Positions 37,208-46,522 of a stretch of DNA of 64,000 nucleotides are shown here, piece after piece. Positions within the stretch are counted from its first letter, which is position 1, and the number at the start of each line of letters is the position of its first letter. Origin of the DNA: Brucella thiophenivorans. Its GTDB lineage: Bacteria; Pseudomonadota; Alphaproteobacteria; Rhizobiales; Rhizobiaceae. Made by a program: the position numbers and the translations under genes. The notes under the pieces are model-generated. The model was not told where the DNA came from and ran no database searches. It saw only the letters and a list, made by a program, of their open reading frames with translations. The DNA lies in NCBI RefSeq assembly GCF_002252445.1, contig NZ_NNRJ01000018.1, positions 97,444-161,443 of the forward strand, read 5' to 3'.

Positions 37208-38085
37208 GTGTCCAGACCCAGGAAAATGCGATCAACAGTGGTAAGCTGACACGCGTGTTAATCTATTCTGCGCTGCTGCTCTTCGCTTTCTATTATCTGC
37301 TACCGCTATATGTAATGCTGGTGAACTCGTTCAAACCGCTGGATGAAATTCGTCAGGGCGGCATGTTGAGCCTGCCGCAGCAATGGACGATTGAGCCATG
37401 GCTTTCGGCATGGTCAACCGCACAAATTGGCGTGCAGCCAACTGGCCTCAAGCCATTCTTTATCAATTCGATCCTGATGGTTGTGCCTGCGGTTGCGATC
37501 TCGACTATTGTCGGCGCTCTCAATGGTTATGTACTGACGAAGTGGCGCTTTCGCGGTTCCAATATCTTCTTCGGATTGTTGCTGTTGTCGTGCTTCATGC
37601 CGTTCCAGATCGTTCTGATCCCAATGGCGCGTGTTCTCGGCATGCTCGGCATTGCAGGCACAATATGGGGGCTGATCCTCGTTCATGTGGTCTATGGTAT
37701 CGGCTTTACGACGCTTTATTTTCGTAATTATTATGAGGCGTTTCCGACTGAACTGGTGCGGGCGGCGCAGATCGATGGCGCAAGTTTCTTTCAGATTTTC
37801 TGGCGCATTCTTCTGCCATCATCCGGTCCGATCATTGTAGTTTCGGTCATCTGGCAGTTTACCAATATCTGGAACGACTTCCTGTTCGGTGCTTCTTTCT
37901 CAGGGGCGCATTCGACGCCGATGACGGTCGCACTCAACAACCTCGTTTCCTCCTCCACAGGCGTCAAGGAATACAACGTCCACTTTGCAGGCGCTATTCT
38001 GGCCGCTCTGCCAACGCTGATCGTTTACATCGTTTCCGGGCGCTACTTCGTGCGCGGTCTGATGTCCGGTGCTGTTAAGGGATAA
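37204..38085 (+). CDS. Sugar ABC permease, GtsC-like (CUT1)
   Basis: 293 residues with six helices. The family signature LVRAAQIDGASFFQIFWRIL is the EAA loop, and YYLLPLYVMLVNSFKP is typical of MalG-type permeases. The start overlaps the preceding stop (ATGA), showing tight coupling of the two permease subunits. Confidence 0.92.
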   Translation: MSVQTQENAINSGKLTRVLIYSALLLFAFYYLLPLYVMLVNSFKPLDEIRQGGMLSLPQQWTIEPWLSAWSTAQIGVQPTGLKPFFINSILMVVPAVAISTIVGALNGYVLTKWRFRGSNIFFGLLLLSCFMPFQIVLIPMARVLGMLGIAGTIWGLILVHVVYGIGFTTLYFRNYYEAFPTELVRAAQIDGASFFQIFWRILLPSSGPIIVVSVIWQFTNIWNDFLFGASFSGAHSTPMTVALNNLVSSSTGVKEYNVHFAGAILAALPTLIVYIVSGRYFVRGLMSGAVKG

Positions 38086-38092
38086 GTCTCAC

Positions 38093-39208
38093 ATGTCATT
38101 TCTGAAAATTTCTGATCTCTATAAATCCTACGGCAGCGTCTCGGTCCTGAAGGACATCAATATTGAGATTGAAGAAGGTGGGTTTCTTGTACTGGTTGGC
38201 CCTTCGGGCTGCGGTAAATCCACCTTGCTCAATACGATTGCCGGACTTGAGCCAATCACCTCCGGCGAAATCTCGATCAATGGACGATCCGTTGCAGGCC
38301 TACATCCATCGCAGCGCGATATTGCGATGGTGTTCCAGTCCTATGCACTTTATCCGAATATGACAGTTGGCGGAAATATCGCTTTCGGCATGGAAATCCG
38401 CAAAGTGCCGAAGGCCGAACGCGAAAAAGCCATTCAGGAAGTAGCCGACATTCTGCAAATTGGCCATCTTCTTGACCGCAAGCCAAGCCAGCTTTCGGGT
38501 GGCCAACGTCAGCGCGTTGCCATGGGCCGCGCTCTGGTGCGCAATCCGCAGGTTTTCCTTTTTGACGAACCATTGTCAAACCTCGATGCAAAGCTGCGCG
38601 TGGATATGCGCACCGAAATCAAGCGTCTGCATCATCGCATGAAGACGACGATTGTTTACGTCACGCATGACCAGATTGAGGCTATGACGCTTGCGACCAA
38701 GATCGCAGTTCTGAAAGATGGCATCTTGCAGCAATTTGGCACACCCGCAGAAATCTATAACAACCCGGCCAATATGTTCGTTGCCGATTTCATGGGTTCT
38801 CCTGCTATGAACCTGCTTCATGCAGTCATCGAGAAGAATGGCTCGGAACTTGCGATCGTACTTGCGCAAGGTGAGGGTGAAGCCCTGAAGCTGCCGCTCA
38901 AACATGCGCCGCAAGGTCTAGCAGATTGTGTCGGCCAAGAGATTATGTTCGGTATTCGCCCCGAGGCACTGACTGATCCTGACGGCGCTGACCGTAATGC
39001 GCAATCGGTTGTCGAAGGGGATTGCCTGATTGATGTGGTGGAGCCTGCAGGGTCCGATACATTTGCCGTCACCCGTATTGGTGGAAAACAGGTTGTCGCG
39101 CGTTTACGTGCCGATGCGCGGATTGCCGCCGGACAGCGCTCACGCCTTGCGTTTAACCTCGACAAGTCGGTGTTTTTTGATCCGAAGACCCAGCAGCGTA
39201 TTCGTTAG
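38093..39208 (+). CDS. Sugar ABC ATPase, MalK/UgpC/GtsD-like
   Basis: 371 residues. Walker A GPSGCGKST, Q-loop FQSYALYPNMTV, signature LSGGQRQRVAMGRAL, Walker B VFLFDEPLSNLDA, switch His YVTHDQIEAMTL, then the MalK-type regulatory domain (FGIRPEAL). ATG 38093 gives MSFLKIS and follows AAGGGA. Its TAG stop is the TAG of a TTAGAGC repeat element. Confidence 0.92.
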   Translation: MSFLKISDLYKSYGSVSVLKDINIEIEEGGFLVLVGPSGCGKSTLLNTIAGLEPITSGEISINGRSVAGLHPSQRDIAMVFQSYALYPNMTVGGNIAFGMEIRKVPKAEREKAIQEVADILQIGHLLDRKPSQLSGGQRQRVAMGRALVRNPQVFLFDEPLSNLDAKLRVDMRTEIKRLHHRMKTTIVYVTHDQIEAMTLATKIAVLKDGILQQFGTPAEIYNNPANMFVADFMGSPAMNLLHAVIEKNGSELAIVLAQGEGEALKLPLKHAPQGLADCVGQEIMFGIRPEALTDPDGADRNAQSVVEGDCLIDVVEPAGSDTFAVTRIGGKQVVARLRADARIAAGQRSRLAFNLDKSVFFDPKTQQRIR

Positions 39209-39248
39209 AGCACGTTTCGATCTGATTGATTCGTATTGGCGTTCTAAA
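39205..39248. repeat. Short TTAGAGC...TTCTAAA palindromic repeat
   Basis: 44 bases from TTAGAGCACGTTTCG to GTTCTAAA, a reduced relative of the right half of the 106-bp element at 24952 (TTTAGAGCGCATTTCG on its minus strand, then TCTGAT). Its TAG is the stop codon of the sugar ATPase gene. Confidence 0.6.
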
Positions 39249-39324
39249 GTCTCTTACTGGAATACTGGAAGCACAATATTATCGATCCTCGCTTCGGTTC
39301 GGTTATGCTCTCATAGTCAAACGA

Positions 39325-39358
39325 AAAAGGTGCGCCCAAGTTGGGCGCACCTTTTTTA
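39325..39358 (+). terminator. Intrinsic terminator of sugar transporter operon
   Basis: AAAAAGGTGCGCCCAA / TTGGGCGCACCTTTTTT, a nearly loopless strong stem with a T run. It ends the GtsABCD-like operon, and also has A/T runs suited to the minus strand. Confidence 0.88.
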
Positions 39359-39501
39359 TGCTTGCCTGGAGGGCAAAATTCAATTCTTTGGCTCAGCGCT
39401 ATATTTCGCGCAGGTCTTTAACTTATGACGGCGGGACTGCAAATCAATCCAGTCGACTGATTGTCTCGCGAAAGCAAGGTCCACTTACGAGATGACATGC
39501 T

Positions 39502-39603
39502 TTAACGCAGGAAATCCAACCCAAGAAGACCAATAGCTAGCGCTGTGTTTAGCGAAATGATCATCATTCCATAGACGAGCGCTGTTCTTGTAATGTCATT
39601 CAT
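39502..39603 (-). CDS. 33-residue single-helix membrane peptide
   Basis: A short frame starting ATG 39603 directly after a perfect AGGAGG ribosome site. The product begins MNDITRTALVYGMM, has one hydrophobic helix (about residues 8-29) and ends DFLR, then TAA. The polar start, single helix and basic end suit a small inner-membrane protein. Not recognised. It is divergent from the MFS pump and convergent with the sugar operon terminator. Confidence 0.65.
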   Translation of the reverse strand: MNDITRTALVYGMMIISLNTALAIGLLGLDFLR

Positions 39604-39668
39604 TTTCTACCTCCTTGAACCGCGACGCCTCCACATCGGATTCTAAAGTTCGATAACTATAACGAAAT

Positions 39669-39683
39669 GTAACAGCCTGTTAC
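39669..39683. promoter_or_regulatory. Palindrome in divergent region between small membrane gene and MFS gene
   Basis: GTAACA GCC TGTTAC is a perfect 6-base inverted repeat with a 3-base spacer, and AATGTAAC recurs about 50 bases downstream (near 39718). It may be an operator for the MFS pump, the small gene, or both. Nothing else is seen in 39604-39892. Confidence 0.35.
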
Positions 39684-39892
39684 GGGGTGCGCAACCCATA
39701 TTACAGAAATGTGAACGAATGTAACGATGCGTGAGGCGCTACTAGTTGCGCCGTCATGCCACCAATTACGCGGCACTCACCGTATTGTGACGCAAGATTG
39801 CTTGGAAATTTTTGAGTTAGCGATAAATAAGGAAACCGAAGACATATTTTCATAGCAGCACTTAATTGACTGCTTTTATTCGGATTTTCATC

Positions 39893-41329
39893 GTGAACCG
39901 CATCGTCCCTCTCGTGCTGGCAATCGCTCTTTTCATGGAGCAGATGGATTCGAATGTCATTTCCACATCGCTTCCCGCTATTGCCGCCGACATTGGAACA
40001 AGCCCTATCGCTTTAAAGCTCGCATTGACGGCTTATCTTGTTTCGCTTGCGGTTTTCATCCCCGTCAGTGGGTGGATGGCAGATCGATTCGGCGCAAAAC
40101 AGGTTTTCAGAGCAGCGATTGCGATCTTCGTGGTTGGCTCCGTTGCATGTGCCGCTTCAAACTCGCTTTCGTCATTTGTGGTCTCACGCTTTTTGCAAGG
40201 CATGGGCGGCGCGATGATGACACCTGTCGGTCGATTGGTTCTCATTCGCTCCACTCCGAGAAGCGAACTTGTGTCGGCCATGGCATGGCTGACTATTCCG
40301 GCAATGGTCGGTCCGTTGGTCGGGCCGCCAGTTGGCGGGTTCATCACAACGTTTTTCTCATGGCATTGGATATTCCTGATAAATGTACCGATCGGCATCT
40401 TAGGTATCTGGTTTGCAACCCGCTTTTTGCCTGACAATGACGAGCGTATTTTAAAGCCACTCGACTGGCCCGGATTCTTCCTGTCAGGAATTGCAATGTC
40501 AGGTGTGGTTTTTGGTCTTTCCGTTGTCAGTTTGCCAGCCTTGCCTCCGATAGTCGGCATTGTCATCGTTGCTATCGGATTGGCTTGTGCGGTTGCCTAT
40601 ATAATTCATGCGCGGGGCAACGAGTATGCGCTTCTCAATCTGAAGCTTTTCGACAATCAGGTATTTCGTTCGGCCGTATTTGGTGGCAGCGTTTTCCGTC
40701 TTGGGATTGGTGCAATTCCGTTTCTGCTGCCATTAATGTTTCAGCTCGGTTTCGGCATGACGCCGTTTCAATCCGGCATGATGACATTTGTGTCAGCAAT
40801 CGGTGCAATCAGTATGAAATTTGGTGCCAAGCGGGTTTTCAATCTGTTTGGATTTCGTCGTACCCTGATGTATGGCTCACTGATCTCGGCAGGGTTCATT
40901 GCTGCCAATGGCTTCTTTTTTCCCGAAACGCCCTATGGCCTGATTATCGCGCTTCTTTTGATTGGTGGGTTTTTCCGTTCGTTGTTCTTTACAGGCGTCA
41001 ATGCGCTGGCTTTTGCGGAAATCCCGGATGAAAAAACCAGTCAGGCAACGCCCATCACAGCAGTGGCGCAGCAGGTTTCGATTGCGCTCGGTGTTGCCCT
41101 GGCGGGCGGCATTCTCGAAATAAGCACTGGTTTGCGCGGCACGTCTTTGCAGCTTTCGGATTTCCATATCGGCTTTTTTGTAGTCGCTGCTGTTTCAGCA
41201 ACGGCATTTTTCTGGTTTGCTAAGCTTGCGCCCGATGCAGGCCATGAATTATCCACGCCCGTAACAAGCAGAAAAAAGACGCGAGAAGCCGTTGCAGCCG
41301 AAGCTGCAGACAGCACTGCGGGGAAATAG
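39893..41329 (+). CDS. MFS transporter, DHA2-type drug/proton antiporter
   Basis: 478 residues with about 13-14 hydrophobic helices. Motif A appears as GWMADRFGAKQVFR, and the N-terminus VNRIVPLVLAIALFMEQMDSNVISTSLPAIA is typical of the EmrB/QacA (HsrA-like) group. It probably exports toxic organic compounds. GTG 39893 is chosen from family N-termini; a TTG at 39866 is in frame. Its TAG stop belongs to a repeat element. Confidence 0.85.
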   Translation: MNRIVPLVLAIALFMEQMDSNVISTSLPAIAADIGTSPIALKLALTAYLVSLAVFIPVSGWMADRFGAKQVFRAAIAIFVVGSVACAASNSLSSFVVSRFLQGMGGAMMTPVGRLVLIRSTPRSELVSAMAWLTIPAMVGPLVGPPVGGFITTFFSWHWIFLINVPIGILGIWFATRFLPDNDERILKPLDWPGFFLSGIAMSGVVFGLSVVSLPALPPIVGIVIVAIGLACAVAYIIHARGNEYALLNLKLFDNQVFRSAVFGGSVFRLGIGAIPFLLPLMFQLGFGMTPFQSGMMTFVSAIGAISMKFGAKRVFNLFGFRRTLMYGSLISAGFIAANGFFFPETPYGLIIALLLIGGFFRSLFFTGVNALAFAEIPDEKTSQATPITAVAQQVSIALGVALAGGILEISTGLRGTSLQLSDFHIGFFVVAAVSATAFFWFAKLAPDAGHELSTPVTSRKKTREAVAAEAADSTAGK

Positions 41330-41395
41330 AGCATAATCCGACCGGAGTGTAACGAGGATCGATAAGATTATTCTTCTGGCAAAATGCGTTCTAAA
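41326..41395. repeat. 70-bp TAGAGC...TTCTAAA palindromic repeat
   Basis: Runs from ATAGAGCATAATCCGACCGG to GCGTTCTAAA. It shares TAGAGCATAATTC/CC with the element at 54136. Its TAG is the stop codon of the MFS gene and its right end touches the TGA of rlmE, so it fills the whole convergent gap. Confidence 0.6.
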
Positions 41396-42115
41396 TCAGC
41401 CTTTGAAATCGCGCGCTAGCAGATAAAGCTCGACAGATTCCGCGCGAGAAGCTGGTGGCTTGATATGATGCACGGATTTGAACTTCTGTTTAAGCATCGC
41501 CAGCAGTTCGGTTTCGGTGCCGCCCTGAAATGTCTTTGTCAGGAAGTGTCCACCCGGCTTCAGCACCGATACAGCAAAGTCTGCTGCAACTTCACAAAGA
41601 TGCACGGTGCGCAAGTGATCCGTACGGCGGTGGCCAGTGGTAGGAGCCGCCATATCAGAAATAACGAGATCCGGTTTGTCGCCAAGCGATTCTATGAGTT
41701 TTTCAGGCGCAGCATCATCAAGGAAATCCATTTCAAGCAGAATGACGCCAGCGAGTGGATCGACGTGGAGATAGTCAATGCCGACCACTTGCGGATTTTC
41801 ATCCGTTGAGCCGACAATCTTGGCTGCAATTTGCGACCAGCCGCCGGGAGCTGCACCCAAATCGATGATCTTTTGGCCTTTTTTGAGAAGGTCATAGCGA
41901 TCATTGATTTCGATCAGCTTATAGGCAGCGCGTGAGCGATAGCCATCTTTCTTTGATTGATGAACATAGGGATCGTTGAGATGGCGCAGCAGCCATCGGC
42001 GTGACGATTCCTTGATCGTTCCGGCTTTCTTTTTTACGCGGACGCGAAGATTACTCGTTCCTGCACCACCGCGACCGCCTGTCTTAACGCCGCCTTTTCC
42101 GCCTGATTTGCTCAT
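41396..42115 (-). CDS. rlmE: 23S rRNA (uridine-2'-O-)-methyltransferase RlmE (FtsJ/RrmJ)
   Basis: 239 residues. Methylates U2552 of 23S rRNA using S-adenosylmethionine. The SAM motif [11 protein letters not shown] (about 85-95) and a K-D-K-E-type set are visible: K66 (RAAYKL), Asp in VISDMAAP, Lys in FLTKTFQGG, and Glu in [11 protein letters not shown]. The N-terminal 35 residues form a Gly/Lys/Arg-rich extension common in rhizobial members. ATG 42115 lies two bases after the ppx stop; the pair is a conserved alphaproteobacterial unit. Confidence 0.94.
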   Translation of the reverse strand: MSKSGGKGGVKTGGRGGAGTSNLRVRVKKKAGTIKESSRRWLLRHLNDPYVHQSKKDGYRSRAAYKLIEINDRYDLLKKGQKIIDLGAAPGGWSQIAAKIVGSTDENPQVVGIDYLHVDPLAGVILLEMDFLDDAAPEKLIESLGDKPDLVISDMAAPTTGHRRTDHLRTVHLCEVAADFAVSVLKPGGHFLTKTFQGGTETELLAMLKQKFKSVHHIKPPASRAESVELYLLARDFKG

Positions 42116-42117
42116 CT

Positions 42118-43635
42118 TCAATGCCTGTTTCTTAAGTCGGTTTTACCGCCAGTTTTGGCGGTCTGGGCGCGGTTATGGCGCCAGGCACCGTCACGCGACA
42201 TGAGTTCGGTCAATATGCCTTCACGCAAACCGCGATCGGCAACGAGAAGTTTTTCGCTAGGCCATACATTGCGTATGGCATCAAGAATAGCGCAACCTGC
42301 AAGCACAAGATCAGCGCGATCAGCACCAATGCAAGGATTGGCAACACGTGCTTCAAAATCCCAAGACAGCAGACGGCTTGTCATTTGTGTAACTTCGTCA
42401 GATCCCATCCACATACCATCGACCCGGCGCCGATCATAGCGCTCCAGGCCAAGATGAATTCCCGCAAGTGTAGTCACGGTGCCGGATGTGCCGAGCAGAT
42501 GAAAATGAGCGCTTTTTGCAAGATTGCCAAGACAATGGCGCTCGGCAAATCCCGACAGAAGCTCTGTCACGTGGCCGACCATTGCATCAAAACTTTCTGG
42601 CGTTACATCTCGTCCGCCAAAACGCTCAGCGAGTGTGACGACGCCCACAGGCAGCGAAGTCCAGGCCATGATGTGTTCGGCAAGACGTGGCGACCGACGT
42701 TGCGAAACATCGATCAGCGCTATTTCTGATGAACCACCGCCTATGTCGAACAGCACGACCGCATCGGTTTCGCGGGTTATGAGCGTTCCGCAGCCAGAAA
42801 CAGCCAGGCGAGCTTCTGTCTGGCGATCAACGATTTCAAGTTCAAGTCCTGTTTCCTCACGAACACGGACGAGAAATTCCTCGCCATTTTCAGCTATGCG
42901 GCAAGCCTCAGTTGCGATCAGACGTGCGCGTCTGATTTTACGGGCAGCAAGCTTATCGTGACAAATTTTGAGTGCATCAATGGCACGCTGCATCGCATTT
43001 TCGCTAAGGCGTCCCGTTGAACTCAGTCCTTCACCAAGACGAACAATGCGCGAAAAAGCATCCACAACGCGAAACTGGCCGGGACGGGTAGGCGATGCGA
43101 TCAGCAAACGGCAATTGTTTGTGCCAAGGTCAAGCGCTGCATAAAGCGGCGCTTCCTGTGCATTTGCGCGCACATGTTGTGGCGCACTGCTATAGCGCTT
43201 GGGTGGCTGGGCCGGAGTGCTATCGGAACGCGGAGCGGCGTTTTGTGCCTTTGCTCCATTGTCCGCATGGGGGGGCGTACCAACCTGCTGCCGCGCCTGC
43301 TTTTTCTTACGCGCACGGCGGCGGCGATTCGATAATTTCCCGGCTGGCTTACCTTCGGCTGATTTTGCGTCTGCAGCTTGCGCAGCAGCAATTAAAGGCT
43401 TTTGCGGACGAGCTTCACCATCACGCGATGCCTTGCCGCGATTGCGACGACGCGCACGTTTGCGCGGGCTTTGTGAGCCCTTGTTCTCGGTGTCTGAGCG
43501 TCCTTGTTCGGAGGCGTTGGTTGCCTTGCCGACATCTGGAACGGCTTGCTTGCGCGATTGGCGCTTGCCGTTCTCGGACGGATTTCGGGTCTGTGGATTG
43601 CCCGTTTGTCCGCCGGACGCCCCTTGTTGCGCCAT
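42118..43635 (-). CDS. ppx: Ppx/GppA-family phosphatase (exopolyphosphatase-type)
   Basis: About 505 residues. A long Arg/Lys/Gln-rich, low-complexity N-terminal region (about 1-150) precedes an actin-like ASKHA phosphatase domain: [16 protein letters not shown] (phosphate-1 loop), [17 protein letters not shown] (phosphate-2) and [14 protein letters not shown]. The family hydrolyses polyphosphate or pppGpp. No C-terminal HD domain is seen, so it is the short form. The start is uncertain: ATG 43635 is used, and a TTG at 43722 would add 29 residues. Confidence 0.87.
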   Translation of the reverse strand: MAQQGASGGQTGNPQTRNPSENGKRQSRKQAVPDVGKATNASEQGRSDTENKGSQSPRKRARRRNRGKASRDGEARPQKPLIAAAQAADAKSAEGKPAGKLSNRRRRARKKKQARQQVGTPPHADNGAKAQNAAPRSDSTPAQPPKRYSSAPQHVRANAQEAPLYAALDLGTNNCRLLIASPTRPGQFRVVDAFSRIVRLGEGLSSTGRLSENAMQRAIDALKICHDKLAARKIRRARLIATEACRIAENGEEFLVRVREETGLELEIVDRQTEARLAVSGCGTLITRETDAVVLFDIGGGSSEIALIDVSQRRSPRLAEHIMAWTSLPVGVVTLAERFGGRDVTPESFDAMVGHVTELLSGFAERHCLGNLAKSAHFHLLGTSGTVTTLAGIHLGLERYDRRRVDGMWMGSDEVTQMTSRLLSWDFEARVANPCIGADRADLVLAGCAILDAIRNVWPSEKLLVADRGLREGILTELMSRDGAWRHNRAQTAKTGGKTDLRNRH

Positions 43636-43834
43636 TCCTTGCGGGCGCTCCTCGGGGTTTTTCAAGGTTTTTATCCTTATAGCGCCGCGCGAACCTGAAA
43701 GGACGCAAGCATGGCGCTTCAATTTTTACGTTGCCCTTAATGTAACAGCGCTTTGGGCATTTACCAAGGGGCAGTCAGAGAAGAGCCTTGGGAAAATTGA
43801 TAAAACCATGAATGAATTTGGAAATGCGCATATG

Positions 43835-43866
43835 AGCCTGGGCTTTCGTGAATGGAAACCCAGGCT
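43835..43866 (-). terminator. Stem-loop after cystine-type ATPase gene
   Basis: AGCCTGGG (43835-43842) / CCCAGGCT (43859-43866) with inner TTTC/GAAA pairs, immediately after the ATPase stop on the minus strand. No T tract, so termination is possible but not certain. Confidence 0.45.
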
Positions 43867-43870
43867 AAAA

Positions 43871-44632
43871 TCAAATGTCGTAGCTGTGTGCTGCGTTGAT
43901 CGTCGCCACAAATTGCTTTGTGCGTTGATGTGCAGGATTAACGAAAACATCATGCGCACTGCCCGTTTCGACAATATTGCCTGATTCCAGAAAGACAACA
44001 TTCTGCGCGAGTTTAGAAGCTAGGCGCAAATCATGCGTAGCAATCACCATTGTCGTGCCTTCTTTGGCAAGCTTGCTCAAAACATCAACCACTTCCGAGG
44101 CAAGTTCGGGATCGAGTGCCGACGTCGGCTCGTCGCAAAGTAGAACACGCGGCGAGGGCGCAAGCGCACGTGCAATCGCGATACGCTGCTGCTGACCACC
44201 GGAGAGCGTTGCTGGCCATGCATCGGCCTTATGGGCCATGCCGACTTTGGTCAGCAGTTCCATCGCGCGTTCTCTGGCTTTTTCTTTTGGCCATTTCAGG
44301 ACGGTTAAAAGACTTTCCATGACATTCTGAAGTGCCGTCTGATGCGGGAAAAGCTGGAAATTCTGGAACACCATGCCGGTCTGGCGACGGATTGACTGGA
44401 TCGACTGCCAGCTTGGTTTGCGATCTGGATCAAGCGTGATGCTCTGACCGCCCAGAATGAGCGTACCGGAAGTCGGAATTTCGAGCAGGTTGATGCAGCG
44501 CAGCAATGTGCTTTTCCCGCCGCCCGATGGCCCTACCAGAGCAGTCACAGTACCTTCGGCGATCTTCACGTTAATATCGTTGAGGATCACGACGTTATCG
44601 AAGCTTTTTACGATGTTTTTCAGCTCGATCAT
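43871..44632 (-). CDS. Polar amino acid ABC ATPase (cystine/glutamine type)
   Basis: 253 residues, the normal length for GlnQ/TcyC-type ATPases. Walker A GPSGGGKST, Q-loop FQNFQLFPH, signature LSGGQQQRIAIARAL, Walker B VLLCDEPTSALD, switch His IATHDLRLA. The start overlaps the permease stop by four bases. Third gene of a binding protein-permease-ATPase operon. Confidence 0.93.
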   Translation of the reverse strand: MIELKNIVKSFDNVVILNDINVKIAEGTVTALVGPSGGGKSTLLRCINLLEIPTSGTLILGGQSITLDPDRKPSWQSIQSIRRQTGMVFQNFQLFPHQTALQNVMESLLTVLKWPKEKARERAMELLTKVGMAHKADAWPATLSGGQQQRIAIARALAPSPRVLLCDEPTSALDPELASEVVDVLSKLAKEGTTMVIATHDLRLASKLAQNVVFLESGNIVETGSAHDVFVNPAHQRTKQFVATINAAHSYDI

Positions 44633-45309
44633 GCGTTTGTCTCCAGCGTTCCACCATAGCGTCGGAAGCGCTTTTCAAGCCTTGCCTGAAGGTTGGAAAG
44701 AATTGTGCTGAGTGCCAGATAGATAAGGGCAGCTTCGATATAAAGGATCAGCGGTTCATAGGTTGTTGCAACAATGCGCTGTGCCGACTGGAAAAGCTCT
44801 GGCACGGTGATAGCGGCAGCGAGCGAGGTGTCTTTTACCAAAGAGATGAAGGTATTCGACAGCGGTGGGACTGCTGTGCGGGTCGCCTGGGGTAGAATTG
44901 TGCGGATCAGTGCCTGACGCCAGCTCATACCGATGGAATAGGCGGCTTCCCACTGACCTTTCGGCACCGAAGAGATAACTGCGCGGATGACTTCGGAACT
45001 ATAAGCGCCGACATTGAGCGAAAAGCCGATGACTGCTGCGGTAAACGCATCAAGATAGATACCTGCGCTTGGCAAGCCGTAAAAGATGACGAAGAGTTGC
45101 ACGAGCATAGGCGTGCCGCGGAATATCCATACGTAAAAACGCGCAATAAAAGACACCCAGACTGGCGAAAATAGGCGCACCAATGCGGTCAGCAATCCGA
45201 GTGACAGTCCGAAAATGAACGACAGAATTGTCAGAGGGATGGTGAACTTGAGCCCGGCCCAGAGCAGGGTCGGCAGTGAATCCGCCATGAGTTGAAGCCA
45301 ATCGGGCAC
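44629..45309 (-). CDS. Polar amino acid ABC permease (HisM/TcyB family)
   Basis: 226 residues with about five helices. RGTPMLVQLFVIFYGLP is the family hallmark and the EAA loop is EAAYSIGMSWRQALIRTILPQA. Functions as a homodimer in the inner membrane with the ATPase encoded downstream. Confidence 0.93.
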   Translation of the reverse strand: MPDWLQLMADSLPTLLWAGLKFTIPLTILSFIFGLSLGLLTALVRLFSPVWVSFIARFYVWIFRGTPMLVQLFVIFYGLPSAGIYLDAFTAAVIGFSLNVGAYSSEVIRAVISSVPKGQWEAAYSIGMSWRQALIRTILPQATRTAVPPLSNTFISLVKDTSLAAAITVPELFQSAQRIVATTYEPLILYIEAALIYLALSTILSNLQARLEKRFRRYGGTLETNA

Positions 45310-45379
45310 GTTTTCGGTCCTTAAATATCAAATTCAGAAAGTAGATATGACGAGGTTTCTATATATGCACAACGAAAGG

Positions 45380-45405
45380 AAGCCGGAAACATGTTCCGGC
45401 TTCTT
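45380..45405 (-). terminator. Stem-loop between binding protein and permease genes
   Basis: GAAGCCGGAA / TTCCGGCTTC stem with a CATGT loop, 20 bases after the binding-protein stop; on the minus strand it is followed by CTTTCGTT. A partial terminator is likely, since the permease follows without another obvious promoter. Confidence 0.6.
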
Positions 45406-45424
45406 TGAGACAAAGATCTGAAAC

Positions 45425-46198
45425 TTACTTGGAAACGTCCTGACCGAAATATTTGTGCGAAATCTTGTCGTAGGTGCCGTCAGCCTTGATTTCGTCGAGA
45501 GCCTTATTGAGTGCTGCGACCAGATCGTCATCGCCCTTGCGAACGATAATGCCTGATGCATCGGCATTTTCCTTTTCAGCGACAACTTTCACAAGTGCGT
45601 CTGGCTTCTGCTTCTTGAAGTCAAGGAAAGACAGGCTATCATTGAGCGTAGCGTCAGCGCGGCCTGTCAGGACAAGCTGGATCGACTGATCAAAACCGTC
45701 CGTTGCCACCAATTCCGCACCGGCGTCCTTGGCAAGTTTGCCGTAATTGCTGGTCAGCGACTGCGCGGACTTCTTGTCTTTAAGATCAGCAAAATCTTTG
45801 ATCGTATCGTCCTTGTCGCTGACGATCAGCACGACTTTGGAAACGATGTAAGGGTTTGAGAAGTTGAACTTTTTCTGGCGTTCTTCGGTAATGCCAACCT
45901 GATTGATAACGGCGTCATACCGATTGGAATCGAGGCCAGCAATCAGGCCATCCCATTTGCCTTCAACGAATTCCGGCTTTACGCCGAGCTTCTGAGCGAC
46001 AGCTTCACCGATTTCCACATCGAAACCAACAAGCTTGTTGTCCTTGTCGTGATAGGTGAATGGCGCATAGGTGCCTTCTGTGCCGATTTTGATGACGCCG
46101 GCTGCCTTGATGGCGTCGAGATTTTCGCCTGCAAAAGCGGATGAGAGCAGGGCAGCCTGGAGAACACCGACTGTAGCGAGGATTTTTGCGAACTTCAT
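45425..46198 (-). CDS. Polar amino acid (cystine-type) ABC substrate-binding protein
   Basis: 257 residues: signal peptide (cleavage near AFA/GENL), then an SBP_bac_3 fold. GVIKIGTEGTYAPFTYHD, LVGFDVEIGEAVAQKLG, WDGLIAGLDSNRYDAVINQVGITEERQKKFNFS and NDSLSFLDF follow the cystine-binding FliY/TcyJ group. The periplasmic receptor of the operon. Cystine is the best guess; related polar amino acids are possible. Confidence 0.88.
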   Translation of the reverse strand: MKFAKILATVGVLQAALLSSAFAGENLDAIKAAGVIKIGTEGTYAPFTYHDKDNKLVGFDVEIGEAVAQKLGVKPEFVEGKWDGLIAGLDSNRYDAVINQVGITEERQKKFNFSNPYIVSKVVLIVSDKDDTIKDFADLKDKKSAQSLTSNYGKLAKDAGAELVATDGFDQSIQLVLTGRADATLNDSLSFLDFKKQKPDALVKVVAEKENADASGIIVRKGDDDLVAALNKALDEIKADGTYDKISHKYFGQDVSK

Positions 46199-46522
46199 TT
46201 TAAGGCCACCTGTAAAATTATTCGATGAAACGCAAGATACAGGAATTTCATTCTAATGAAGCGTCGAAAATAGCCAGCATGATGAATGTTTGAGAAAATT
46301 TTTCTGTTTTTGTGTATTTAAAAGCAATCTGAATCCGTATAGCGGAAATTGGCAATTTCTGGTTCTAAAATCGCAGCCACATTCATTTTTGGTTTCCAGC
46401 TCTGCCGTATCTGGCGCACTTTCAACAAAGCGAACCAGCACAGATTTTATACCCCCACTTTATTGACAAATTGTCGATAAGATGATGACATAAAATACAC
46501 ACAAAAAATGGGGGCAATCTAA
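46199..46522. promoter_or_regulatory. Divergent intergenic region with MarR-type palindrome
   Basis: 324 bases between the cystine-type operon and the MarR-like gene. TTGACAAATTGTCGA contains the palindrome GACAA-A-TTGTC (46465-46475) overlapping a TTGACA -35-like hexamer, 48 bases before the regulator start. That is a typical setting for MarR autorepression. The remaining sequence shows no gene. Confidence 0.45.
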
